DNA of 64,000 nt from the NCBI RefSeq assembly GCF_900108095.1, contig NZ_FNWL01000005.1:181056-245055 (forward strand), given 5' to 3'. Below the pieces are notes generated by a model. The model ran no database searches. It worked only from the letters and a program-made list of their open reading frames with translations, and was not told the DNA's origin. This stretch comes from Natronorubrum sediminis. GTDB taxonomy: Archaea; Halobacteriota; Halobacteria; Halobacteriales; Natrialbaceae. A program made the translations under genes and the position numbers. This document shows, piece by piece, positions 9,551 through 17,825 of this stretch. Positions within the stretch are counted from its first letter, which is position 1. Each line of letters opens with the position of its first letter.

Positions 9551-10063
9551 ATGAGTGCACGCAACAACGTCGCGCCGAGTACGATCGGTGTCGATTTCGT
9601 TGAGGGCGGCGTCGTAGTCGAGTACCTCGACGGGCGAGACGTCTTCTATCACGGCCCGCCAAAACCCGTCGAGAACGCGATCAAAACGCCGCCCGGCAAG
9701 GAAGTGCACGTGCTCGTCACCGATCCCGACGGCATCGAGGGCGTGATGACCTACGTCAACGACCGAAACACCCACGACGACATCCTCGAGGTGACGGGCG
9801 TCGGCCGCGTCATGCTCGAGGGAGACGACGAGGAGGAACTGTTTCCAGGCGTGGCAGTCTCGACTGAGGCGTACTCCATTCGCGTGGAGGCCGACCTCTC
9901 GCTCGTCGACGGCCGGGTGTTCGTCTTTGCCGAGGACGAGTTGAGCGAGCACGCGTACGAACTCGTCGAAGACGTCGAGGACGAACGAAACGACGCGAGC
10001 GCCGAGGCGAGAAGCACGAAGGCCGGTGAGCACGCCGACGCAGAGACACCGGACGGTGACTAA
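9551..10063 (+). CDS. DUF5796 family protein
   Basis: 170-residue acidic cytosolic protein of a conserved haloarchaeal family without known function. The start MSARNNVAPSTIGVDFVEGGV is chosen over an ATG 54 bp upstream, because the upstream residues are unlike the family. The body is predicted mostly beta (VVVEYLDGRDVFYHGPP, VHVLVTDPDGIEGVMTYVNDR) and the last 30 residues are a charged tail. It is followed after 3 bp by a small GIY-YIG-like gene, so the two are probably co-transcribed. No catalytic motif is recognised. Confidence 0.8.
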   Translation: MSARNNVAPSTIGVDFVEGGVVVEYLDGRDVFYHGPPKPVENAIKTPPGKEVHVLVTDPDGIEGVMTYVNDRNTHDDILEVTGVGRVMLEGDDEEELFPGVAVSTEAYSIRVEADLSLVDGRVFVFAEDELSEHAYELVEDVEDERNDASAEARSTKAGEHADAETPDGD

Positions 10064-10066
10064 CCG

Positions 10067-10312
10067 ATGCCGCTACAGAAACCGTGGCGCGACCTCGAGC
10101 GCGGGACCCTCTCGAGCGTTCCCGATCGACCGGGAATCTACGAATTGGGCGATGGCTCGGGGACGGTGCAGTCAGTGGGTCACGGCGTCCTTCGCGACGA
10201 ATTGAAGACGGCCATGGCCTACGGCGACGCCGAGTCCGTTCGCTGGGAAGAGACGCACACGCTCGAGCAGGCTAAATCGCTCGCCGACGAGCACCGCGAG
10301 CGACTCGAGTAA
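10067..10312 (+). CDS. Small protein resembling a minimal GIY-YIG domain
   Basis: 81-residue conserved-looking haloarchaeal protein. The arrangement PGIYELGDG (GIY at residues 23-25), VQSVGHG (36-38 in the YIG position), VLRDEL (Arg43) and a C-terminal Glu-rich helix follows the GIY-YIG nuclease layout, but the second tyrosine is a serine, so nuclease activity is doubtful. ATG lies 3 bp after the DUF5796 stop. What is seen is the motif pattern. The fold assignment is inference. Confidence 0.7.
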   Translation: MPLQKPWRDLERGTLSSVPDRPGIYELGDGSGTVQSVGHGVLRDELKTAMAYGDAESVRWEETHTLEQAKSLADEHRERLE

Positions 10313-10335
10313 CGTCTGGAGGAGCGGGATCCGAT

Positions 10336-10470
10336 TCACTGAATGTACGTAGGCTCGGAAGCGTCACACCGCTTTTCGTGCTCCGAAGCGTCCGATTTAT
10401 CGTCGAAGAGGAGTCCGCAGTCCTCACACTCCCACCAGGTACCGTCGTCGCGCTGGCTTTGAGCGACCAT
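10336..10470 (-). CDS. 44-residue zinc-finger protein (DUF7128-like)
   Basis: Very small haloarchaeal protein with WECEDCGLLFDDKSDASEHEKRC: Cys-x2-Cys followed by His-x3-Cys, a zinc-finger-like site. I start at MVAQSQRDDGTWW (10470), because the 17 residues possible before it (MFTIGETHF...) are out of character. Function unknown. DNA, RNA or protein binding are all possible. It is convergent with the GIY-YIG-like gene. Confidence 0.72.
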   Translation of the reverse strand: MVAQSQRDDGTWWECEDCGLLFDDKSDASEHEKRCDASEPTYIQ

Positions 10471-10658
10471 ATGATAGCATACACCACGAAGGACAAAATG
10501 CGTTTCTCCGATCGTGAACACTCCATACCGAGGGCAACGTCACCACGGAAAGTACGGCTCAATAGCCTCCTTCGCACACCGCTGCGTGGATCCCACGACA
10601 CCTGCCGAACGAGAGAGTCGGAGAAGATCGTTTCGTGGACTCGACTCGAGGAGACGAC

Positions 10659-11561
10659 TCAATCCTCGAGTTCAGTTAGCTCCTCGACGTCGGGAATCTT
10701 CTCGCTGGCGGTCGTGATCTGCTTCATTCGCTGCTCGTGCTTGTTGTAGGCGTACTCCGAGAGGTCCGTCGGACTCGGACCCGGCCCATCCGAGGAACTC
10801 GCACCGTCGTCGGTCACGAGACTCTTCTGGACCAGGGGGACCAGATCGCCGACCGTTTCGCGCAGGAGATCGGCCTCGACCTCGCCATCGATGACGAGCG
10901 ATTTGAGCTGTGCCATGCCGAAGCCGACGTGGCGACCCTCGTCGCTGCGGATCAGCTTGAGCCCCTCGACCAATCCCGGAAGGTCGGGCAGTTCGGGCTC
11001 GTTCTTCCCGTACGCGAGCGTGAGTCCGTAGTATCCGGTCTGGGCGAGAATTCCCTCGATCGTCAGGTGGTAGTGACAGTGTGCTTTCGCCCGGTTTTCG
11101 GGAGAGTCGTCCTCGAGCAGGCGCGCCATCGCCCGTTCGTTTCGCTCGAAGAGTTCGTCGTAGGGCTCGTTGAACCACTTCTCATCACTCGGCGAGGAGA
11201 GCGACTGGCCGCGACGCTCTTCTTCGGCGTGGATGACCTCGCGCCAGTATCGATCGAAGAAGTCCGTGTGTTTGGACTCCTCGTAGAGTTGGGTCGTGAT
11301 GAACATCTGGTCGCCGATATCGTCGAGTGCGACCGCAAGCGGTGCCAGATCCTCGGTCACCGATTCTTCGCCAGCGCCAAACAGCGCGAGCGACTCCTTG
11401 AGCGCCTCGAACGCGACATCGTGGAGTTCGGTAATTTCCTCCCGGTCCGTCTCGAGGTCGATTTCGTGGGGGTCCCAGTGTTTCTCGACGGCGTTTCGGT
11501 AGTATCGGTGTGGTCGAACGGTGTGATCGAGTTGCATCTTGGGCCGACTGTCAGTTGCCAT
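10659..11561 (-). CDS. R2-like ligand-binding oxidase (R2lox), annotated often as ribonucleotide reductase beta subunit
   Basis: 300-residue ferritin-like dimetal protein. Metal ligands are visible: a Glu near 66-70 (GAGEESVTEDLAPL), Glu95 and His98 (YEESKHTDFF), Glu169 (HYHLTIEGILA), and Glu208 and His211 (RSDEGRHVGFG). This spacing fits the R2lox group, which assembles a Mn/Fe site and binds a fatty acid, rather than a true class I ribonucleotide reductase R2, and no large R1 subunit is nearby. Substrate unknown. The C-terminal 50 residues are a charged extension. Divergent from the HTH_10 gene that follows. Confidence 0.82.
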   Translation of the reverse strand: MATDSRPKMQLDHTVRPHRYYRNAVEKHWDPHEIDLETDREEITELHDVAFEALKESLALFGAGEESVTEDLAPLAVALDDIGDQMFITTQLYEESKHTDFFDRYWREVIHAEEERRGQSLSSPSDEKWFNEPYDELFERNERAMARLLEDDSPENRAKAHCHYHLTIEGILAQTGYYGLTLAYGKNEPELPDLPGLVEGLKLIRSDEGRHVGFGMAQLKSLVIDGEVEADLLRETVGDLVPLVQKSLVTDDGASSSDGPGPSPTDLSEYAYNKHEQRMKQITTASEKIPDVEELTELED

Positions 11562-11644
11562 CGAGTCACAGATACGGCCGACGCGCCGTTGAGGATATCT
11601 CTCATACAGTAGGGTGTTTAAGTGAGGGGTGCGACGGGTGTCGT

Positions 11645-12280
11645 ATGGGACTCATCGCGGAGTTTCGCTTGACGTCGCTGGAACTCCCTCTGACGAATGC
11701 TGTCGCCGCGGTACCGTCGGTGACGGTCTACATCGAACGAATCCTCGTCGTCGATCCCGACCGGCCCGTCGCCGTTTGTCGCGTCGTCGACGATCACGAC
11801 GACGAATTTCGGGACGCAGTTACAGCCGATCCCACAGTCGCCGACGCCGTTGCCATCGACGATGCGGACGAACACGCCCGTTATCGAATCGAACTCCGTG
11901 ACCCGCCGGTTCCAATCTACCGCAAGTACATCGAACTCGGCACCATTCCGCTTGGCGGCATCGTCACCGTCGACGGCTGGTGGGCTCGTGCCCGATTCCC
12001 CGACCGGGACGCACTCGCCGCCTACCGAGAGTTCTGTCTCGAGCGAGGCGCGACGTTCCACCTCGAGCGACTGACTCGAGAGTCCGCTGCCGACGATCCG
12101 CCGTTTTCGCTCACGAACGAGCAGTACGATGCACTCGTCGCCGCCCGGGATATCGGCTACTTCGAAGTCCCTCGCGCAGCGTCGACGGAAGCTGTCGGCG
12201 AGCAACTGGGGATATCCGGCCCGTCAGCGTCCGAACGCATCCGGCGTGGAATCGACCGATTGCTCGAGAACGCGTTGTAA
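11645..12280 (+). CDS. HTH_10 (bacterio-opsin activator-like) transcriptional regulator
   Basis: 211-residue regulator. The last 55 residues, beginning LTNEQYDALVAARDIGYFEVPR and continuing EAVGEQLGISGPSASERIRRG, form the HTH_10 DNA-binding domain. The N-terminal 150 residues are the usual mixed sensing domain of these haloarchaeal proteins and contain no recognised PAS or GAF. ATG 11645 is preferred because MGLIAEFRL is a standard family start. It is divergent from the R2lox gene (83-bp gap), so it may control it. That is inference from position only. Confidence 0.85.
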   Translation: MGLIAEFRLTSLELPLTNAVAAVPSVTVYIERILVVDPDRPVAVCRVVDDHDDEFRDAVTADPTVADAVAIDDADEHARYRIELRDPPVPIYRKYIELGTIPLGGIVTVDGWWARARFPDRDALAAYREFCLERGATFHLERLTRESAADDPPFSLTNEQYDALVAARDIGYFEVPRAASTEAVGEQLGISGPSASERIRRGIDRLLENAL

Positions 12281-12342
12281 CCGCACGGTCGGAGGCTGCT
12301 GGCAGGACAATTCTCAAGGTGGCTCACACGAAAGGAACGCGT

Positions 12343-14565
12343 ATGAGTCAGGCGGATTCGGACGGCGTGTCGCTGACTGTTCGTGCTGCTGAAAAGCGAG
12401 ACGCCGGGCGAGGTGTCGCGCGAATCCCGGAGTTAGCGCGTCGACAACTCGGCGTGTTGAGCGGCGATACGGTCGTCATCGACGGCGAAAAGGCGACCGT
12501 CGCGAAGATGTGGCCCGCGGATTCCGCCGTCCCTGAAAACGTCATCCAGATCGATGGCGACACGCGTGCGAATGCCGGCGCACACGTCGGCGATACGGTC
12601 ACCGTTCGCACGAAGGATACGTCGACCATCGCCGAAGCGCGACGGGTCACGCTCGTCCCCCCGCCGACGTTCACCGCGAATCAACAACAGATCGCCGAAC
12701 GAAAAGCCGCCAAAACCCTGCGGAATCGGCCGGTTCGAGCCGGCGAGCAGATCCGTCTCGAGGGACTCGGCCAGGAACCGTTCAAGGTCACCGACACTGA
12801 CCCGGACGGCGACGTTCGCATCACCAGCACGACGACGATCAGAATTGCCGGCACCGCCTCGAGCGGGGGCCGGAAGTCGGGGACCGGAAGCGCGTCGGCG
12901 AACCAGTCCTCGAGCGACACCGACTCGTCGTCGACAGCTGATCCACGTCCGTCGACGACCACCGAAACGGAACCCGCCTCCGGCGTCACGTACGAGGATA
13001 TCGGCGGCCTCGACGAGGAACTCGAACTCGTCAGAGAGATGATCGAACTGCCGCTTTCGGAGCCCGAACTCTTCCAGCGTCTGGGCGTCGAGCCGCCCTC
13101 CGGCGTCTTGTTGTACGGCCCGCCCGGAACCGGGAAGACCCTGATCGCTCGAGCGGTCGCCAACGAGGTCGACGCCCACTTCGAGACGATCTCCGGCCCG
13201 GAGATCATGTCGAAGTACAAGGGTGAGTCCGAAGAACGCCTGCGAGAGGTCTTCGAGACGGCCGAAGACAACGCCCCAACGATCATCTTCTTCGACGAGA
13301 TCGACTCCATTGCGGGCGCTCGAAACGACGAGGGCGACGCCGAGAACCGGATTGTCGGGCAGTTGCTGACGCTGATGGACGGTCTCGACGCGCGCGGCGA
13401 GGTGATCGTCATCGGTGCGACGAATCGCGTCGACTCGATCGATCCGGCACTCCGACGGGGCGGACGCTTCGACCGCGAGATTCAGATCGGCGTCCCCGAC
13501 GTCGACGGCCGAACGGAGATTCTCGAGGTCCACACCCGCGGGATGCCGCTCGCGGACGACGTCAGCACCGAGAAAATCGCGCGCCGAACGCACGGCTTCG
13601 TCGGGGCGGACTTAGACGCCGTGGCGAGCGAGGCGGCGATGGCCGCGATCCGTGCTCGGCCAACCGACGCCGACGAGCGCGACGAGTGGAACCGGGATCC
13701 GACGGTGACGAAACGCCACTTCGACAGCGCGCTCGCGTCCGTCGAACCTTCGGCGATGCGCGAGTACGTCGCCGAGTCGCCGAACACGGACTTCGACGCC
13801 GTCGGCGGACTCGAGGACGCAAAGCAGATTCTCCGTGAGTCCGTCGAGTGGCCCCTCACCTACGACCGACTCTTCGAAGAGACGAACACCGAACCGCCCT
13901 CCGGCGTGTTGTTACATGGTCCACCCGGCACCGGGAAGACGCTCCTCGCTCGAGCGCTCGCGGGCGAGACCGACGTCAACTTCGTCCGCGTCGACGGGCC
14001 CGAAATCGTCGATCGGTACGTCGGCGAGAGCGAGAAGGCGATTCGGGAGGTGTTCGAGCGGGCTCGACAGGCCGCCCCCTCCATCGTCTTCTTCGACGAA
14101 ATCGACGCCATCACGTCGGCTCGAGGCGACGGCAACGAGGTCACCGAACGCGTCGTCTCACAGCTCCTGACCGAACTCGACGGCATGCGAGAGAATCCGA
14201 ACCTGGTCGTGCTCGCCGCGACGAATCGCAAAGACCAGATCGACCCCGCTCTGCTCCGGCCGGGCCGACTCGACACCCACGTGCTCGTCCCCGAACCCGG
14301 GCAAAAAGCTCGAGAAAAGATCCTCGAGGTCCACACCCGCGGAAAACCACTGGACGACGAGATCGACGTCGAAGAATTGGCCGCCGAACTCGAGGGCTAC
14401 ACCGGAGCCGACCTCGAGGCGCTGGTGCGAACCGCCTCGATGAAGGCGATTCGGGAAGTCGCGGACGAGTACGACCCCGAGACGGCGAACGAGAAAGCCG
14501 GGGAAGTGGTCATCGAACGCCGGCACCTCGAAGCGGCTCGAGCGAACGGGAAACCGACGCAGTAG
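12343..14565 (+). CDS. cdc48: Cdc48/VCP-like AAA+ ATPase
   Basis: 740-residue segregase that unfolds or extracts proteins with ATP, probably feeding the proteasome. Order: N-terminal double-psi barrel and CDC48 domain 2 (residues 1-185), a Ser/Thr/Asp-rich linker near 185-215, then two AAA modules. D1 Walker A GPPGTGKT is at 259-266 with Walker B FFDEID near 316-321. D2 Walker A is at 526-533 with Walker B FFDEID near 586. In D1 the segment after the arginine finger reads RRGGRFDRE, a slight variation on the usual LRPGRFDRE. ATG 12343 is preceded by GGAACG. Haloarchaea have several Cdc48 paralogues, and this looks like a complete one. Confidence 0.94.
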   Translation: MSQADSDGVSLTVRAAEKRDAGRGVARIPELARRQLGVLSGDTVVIDGEKATVAKMWPADSAVPENVIQIDGDTRANAGAHVGDTVTVRTKDTSTIAEARRVTLVPPPTFTANQQQIAERKAAKTLRNRPVRAGEQIRLEGLGQEPFKVTDTDPDGDVRITSTTTIRIAGTASSGGRKSGTGSASANQSSSDTDSSSTADPRPSTTTETEPASGVTYEDIGGLDEELELVREMIELPLSEPELFQRLGVEPPSGVLLYGPPGTGKTLIARAVANEVDAHFETISGPEIMSKYKGESEERLREVFETAEDNAPTIIFFDEIDSIAGARNDEGDAENRIVGQLLTLMDGLDARGEVIVIGATNRVDSIDPALRRGGRFDREIQIGVPDVDGRTEILEVHTRGMPLADDVSTEKIARRTHGFVGADLDAVASEAAMAAIRARPTDADERDEWNRDPTVTKRHFDSALASVEPSAMREYVAESPNTDFDAVGGLEDAKQILRESVEWPLTYDRLFEETNTEPPSGVLLHGPPGTGKTLLARALAGETDVNFVRVDGPEIVDRYVGESEKAIREVFERARQAAPSIVFFDEIDAITSARGDGNEVTERVVSQLLTELDGMRENPNLVVLAATNRKDQIDPALLRPGRLDTHVLVPEPGQKAREKILEVHTRGKPLDDEIDVEELAAELEGYTGADLEALVRTASMKAIREVADEYDPETANEKAGEVVIERRHLEAARANGKPTQ

Positions 14566-14609
14566 GACGAACGAAATCGGTTTACCCACACCACCGTTAG
14601 CCACGAGCA

Positions 14610-16529
14610 GTGACCGACGAGAGTGCCGACGAGTCCCCGAAGCAGCCGCTGAGCGAGTCACAGGAGCAACCGACCGACGAGTCGGCTGACGACGAAAGCG
14701 CAGCCGACACGTTCTCGCTCGCGGATTTTCACGACGCCTCCCAGGAAGCCGAACGGCCCGTCCTCACCGCCGCGGCCGCCGCTCGAGCGCTGGATATCAC
14801 GCAGGACGACGCTCGTGAAGGGCTCGAGGCGTTAACTGAGCGAGGTGACGTCGAGCGGTTGTCCGTCGAACCCGATCCGGTCGTCTGGTACCCGAGCGAA
14901 CTCGAGGATCTGACCGACCGAGAACGCGTCGTCGTCTTCCCGAAGCGACGCGAGGTGATCGTGGATCGGCCCGACCAGTTCACTCGCGCACAGTTAGCGC
15001 AGTTCGCACACCTCGCGGATGGGAACGGCGAACAGGGATATCGATACGTCCTTCGAGCCGAGGACATCTGGCAGGCGCCCCACGACACGTTCGAGGGGCT
15101 CTGTCGAACGATGCGCCAGGCGTTAGGCCAGCGATCCGACCCACTCGAGGAGTGGGTCGAGAGCCAGTGGGATCGCGCCCACCAGTTCCGGCTGACGACC
15201 CACGAGGACGGCTACACCGTACTCGAGGCCAAGAGCCCCGAAGTGATGGGCAACGTCGCACGCCAAAAGCTGGACGAAGAGCACGTTCACGCGCCAATTT
15301 CGGATACCGAGGACTGGGTTCGTGAGGGAGCCGAAGCCGCGATCAAACGGCTGCTCTACGAGGCCGGCTATCCGGTGCAAGATCACCGGGAACTCGAGTC
15401 CGGCGAGGACCTCTCGATCGATCTCGAGATCGAGTTACGCGGGTACCAGCAAACGTGGATCGATCGATTCGCGGAGAGCGGCGAAGGAGTCTTCGTCGGC
15501 CCGCCCGGAAGCGGAAAAACGGTCGCCGCGATGGGTGCCATGGCCCACGTCGGTGGCGAGACGCTCGTCCTCGTCCCCAGTCGCGACCTGGTCCGCCAGT
15601 GGGCCGACGCCGTCGTCGAGTACACCTCGCTCGAACCCGAGCAGGTCGGGCAGTACCACGGCGGGCGAAAAGAGGTTCGGCCGGTGACGATCGCAACGTA
15701 CCAGATCGCCGGCATGGACCGCCACCGTTCGCTGTTCGACGACCGACAGTGGGGCCTCGTCATCTTCGACGAGTGCCAACACGTTCCCTCGGACGTCTAC
15801 CGACGGAGTACCCACCTGCAGTCGCGCCACCGTCTCGGCCTCTCGGCCAGCCCGATTCGCGAAGACGACCGACAGACCGAGATCTTCACGCTCGTCGGGC
15901 CGCCGATCGGCACCGACTGGGAGGCCCTCTTCGACGCCGGATTCGTCGCCGAACCCGAACTCGAGATCCGCTACGTCCCGTGGGGCGACGACGAACAGCG
16001 AAACGCCTACACCTCCGCCGACGGGCGAGAGCGGTATCGGATCGCCGCGAAAAACCGCGGCAAGATCGACGACGTGCGTTATCTCCTCTCGGCACATCCA
16101 GACGCCAGGGCGCTCGTCTTCGTCGACTACCTCGAGCAAGGCCGTGAACTCGCGGCTGCACTGGACGTTCCGTTCCTCAGCGGCGAAACGCCACACCACG
16201 AGCGTCGACGCCGACTCGAGGAGTTCCGGACGAACGAACGCGACTTGCTCGTGATCTCACGAATTGGTGACGAGGGGATCGACCTCCCGACGGCCGACCT
16301 CGCCATCGTCGCCTCCGGACTCGGTGGCTCTCGACGACAGGGGACCCAGCGTGCCGGACGAACGATGCGCCCCGCCGGTGGCGCGCTCGTGTACGTACTC
16401 GCGACGCGAGGGACGCGAGAAGAGGACTTCGCGCGCAAGCAACTCCAGCACCTCGGTCGCAAGGGGTTGACGGTCCGCGAGCAAACGCTCGAGACGACGG
16501 AATCCGAATCGGCAGAAAAAGGGGAGTAA
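14610..16529 (+). CDS. XPB/Rad25-like superfamily 2 DNA helicase
   Basis: 639-residue SF2 helicase of the archaeal XPB type, a DNA-opening motor linked to repair. After an acidic, disordered N-terminus of about 35 residues and a winged-helix-like segment, the helicase core has GPPGSGKT (297-304), DECQ (387-390), a SAT-equivalent LSASP near 415, and the C-terminal RIGDEGIDLP and QRAGRTMRP (motif VI). GTG 14610 is the start that keeps the acidic tail common in haloarchaea. It follows cdc48 by 44 bp and may be co-transcribed with it. No Bax1 nuclease partner is present here. Confidence 0.88.
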   Translation: MTDESADESPKQPLSESQEQPTDESADDESAADTFSLADFHDASQEAERPVLTAAAAARALDITQDDAREGLEALTERGDVERLSVEPDPVVWYPSELEDLTDRERVVVFPKRREVIVDRPDQFTRAQLAQFAHLADGNGEQGYRYVLRAEDIWQAPHDTFEGLCRTMRQALGQRSDPLEEWVESQWDRAHQFRLTTHEDGYTVLEAKSPEVMGNVARQKLDEEHVHAPISDTEDWVREGAEAAIKRLLYEAGYPVQDHRELESGEDLSIDLEIELRGYQQTWIDRFAESGEGVFVGPPGSGKTVAAMGAMAHVGGETLVLVPSRDLVRQWADAVVEYTSLEPEQVGQYHGGRKEVRPVTIATYQIAGMDRHRSLFDDRQWGLVIFDECQHVPSDVYRRSTHLQSRHRLGLSASPIREDDRQTEIFTLVGPPIGTDWEALFDAGFVAEPELEIRYVPWGDDEQRNAYTSADGRERYRIAAKNRGKIDDVRYLLSAHPDARALVFVDYLEQGRELAAALDVPFLSGETPHHERRRRLEEFRTNERDLLVISRIGDEGIDLPTADLAIVASGLGGSRRQGTQRAGRTMRPAGGALVYVLATRGTREEDFARKQLQHLGRKGLTVREQTLETTESESAEKGE

Positions 16530-16567
16530 CCGTCACGAACGCGTCGCCGTCGACGACGCGTATCCAC

Positions 16568-17002
16568 CTACTCGTCTCGAGCGTCGAGAATCTCCTCGAT
16601 CAGCCCGTCCGTATCCGCGGCTGCGTACCGGAATACGGCATCGTAGAACTCCCGGCCGGTCAGGTTCCGAACGTCGTGTTGGGTTCGCAGTTGCGCGTCG
16701 ACGAGCGCGCGGGCGTCCTCGAGTTCCTCGAGGGTTTCTGGGCGCACGTAGACGGTCTTCTTCTTGGTCGCGTCGAAGGGGAACGCGCTCGGATCACTCG
16801 AATCGCTCGAATCGCTTGAATTCGCACCCTCGTCTGCAGTGTCGGCGTCGTCAGCGGAATCGTACTCGACCGTTTCCGAAGTAGATTCACTGCTCGAGTC
16901 GTCACCCGACGGTTCGGTTGCCGATTCCGCTTCGAGGTTCTCACTCGAGTCCTCGTCATCGACCGCCTCGCCCAAACCGGCGAAGCGGTTGTCCTCAGGC
17001 AT
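16568..17002 (-). CDS. ParA-partner protein: acidic tail plus short DNA-binding-like domain
   Basis: 144-residue protein encoded directly after parA with an 8-bp overlap, so it is almost certainly the partition partner. Residues 1-75 are very acidic and Ser-rich, without structure. Residues 80-144 begin with KKKTVYVRPETLEELEDA, a basic strand followed by a helix, then a second and third helix (GREFYDAVFRYAA, LIEEIL). A strand followed by helices is what a ribbon-helix-helix centromere-binding protein looks like, but the match is not strong enough to name the family. The acidic N-terminus could touch ParA. By analogy with omega or ParR proteins it would bind the 9-bp repeat array upstream of parA. 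That role is inference. Confidence 0.72.
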   Translation of the reverse strand: MPEDNRFAGLGEAVDDEDSSENLEAESATEPSGDDSSSESTSETVEYDSADDADTADEGANSSDSSDSSDPSAFPFDATKKKTVYVRPETLEELEDARALVDAQLRTQHDVRNLTGREFYDAVFRYAAADTDGLIEEILDARDE

Positions 17003-17825
17003 CGCCGACACCTCCGCGTTCGACGACCGCCGCCAGTTCGTCGAGGCGGTCCAACATATCGCTCTCCGAGTCGTGTGCGGCGAGTGGAACGCCTTCACGC
17101 CACGCGCGTCGGAACGCGATTCGTTCGCGTATTCCGGGTCCGGGTGAGTCCGGGTCGTCGAAGTGCGCCGAGCGAGCGAACTGTGGCAAGAACTCGCTGA
17201 ACTGCGAGTCCTCGAGGTCACCGATGATCCGCTTTTCCTCGTTGTCGCCGGCCAGCGAGTTCGGAACGATCGCGAGGATATCGAGATCGATCTCCTTGCG
17301 AATCGGGCCGATCTGTTGGGTATACATCCGTTCGAAGCCGCTGACACTCGGTTCGCTCATCCGCAAGGGGACGATGACGTTTTGCGTCGAAATCAACGAC
17401 GCGTCAGCCAGCGGCCCGAGGTTCGGTGGCGAGTCGACGACGACGTAATCGTACTCGTCGCCGAGAACGGGATCGATGATCTCGTTTCTGATCCACAACT
17501 CGCCGAACGTCGCACTCCGGATGCTGTTCTCGACACTATCGAGGTCCTCGTGGGCCGGCAAGACGTCGAACGAGTCGACGGCATAGATGACGTCCTCGAG
17601 CGCCGTCTCGGTTCCGTCCTCGAGCACGTCGCCGATGTGCTGGGAGGCCGTGTACGCATCGCTCAGGCCGACACCCTCGGTTGCGTTACCCTGTTGGTCG
17701 AGATCGACGAGCAAGACGTCGTTCGATCGGTTTGCGAGTCGTTCGGCGAGATTGATCGCGAGCGTCGTTTTGCCAACGCCGCCTTTCTGAAGGGCGACGC
17801 TGACGGCACGTGGGGTCGTTGTCAT
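16995..17825 (-). CDS. parA: ParA/Soj-type partition ATPase
   Basis: 276-residue Walker ATPase. QKGGVGKTT (residues 13-21) is the deviant Walker A with the signature lysine, LVDLDQQGNAT near 40-50 is the A' motif, and VVVDSPPNLGPL near 128 is Walker B. Such proteins form gradients on DNA and move a centromere complex. I start at MTTTPRAVSVALQ (17825). The frame stays open upstream into the 9-bp repeat array, but that is a consequence of the repeat having a length divisible by three. No classical ParB with HTH and CTPase motif is nearby. The only partner is the small acidic protein overlapping by 8 bp. Confidence 0.92.
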   Translation of the reverse strand: MTTTPRAVSVALQKGGVGKTTLAINLAERLANRSNDVLLVDLDQQGNATEGVGLSDAYTASQHIGDVLEDGTETALEDVIYAVDSFDVLPAHEDLDSVENSIRSATFGELWIRNEIIDPVLGDEYDYVVVDSPPNLGPLADASLISTQNVIVPLRMSEPSVSGFERMYTQQIGPIRKEIDLDILAIVPNSLAGDNEEKRIIGDLEDSQFSEFLPQFARSAHFDDPDSPGPGIRERIAFRRAWREGVPLAAHDSESDMLDRLDELAAVVERGGVGDA

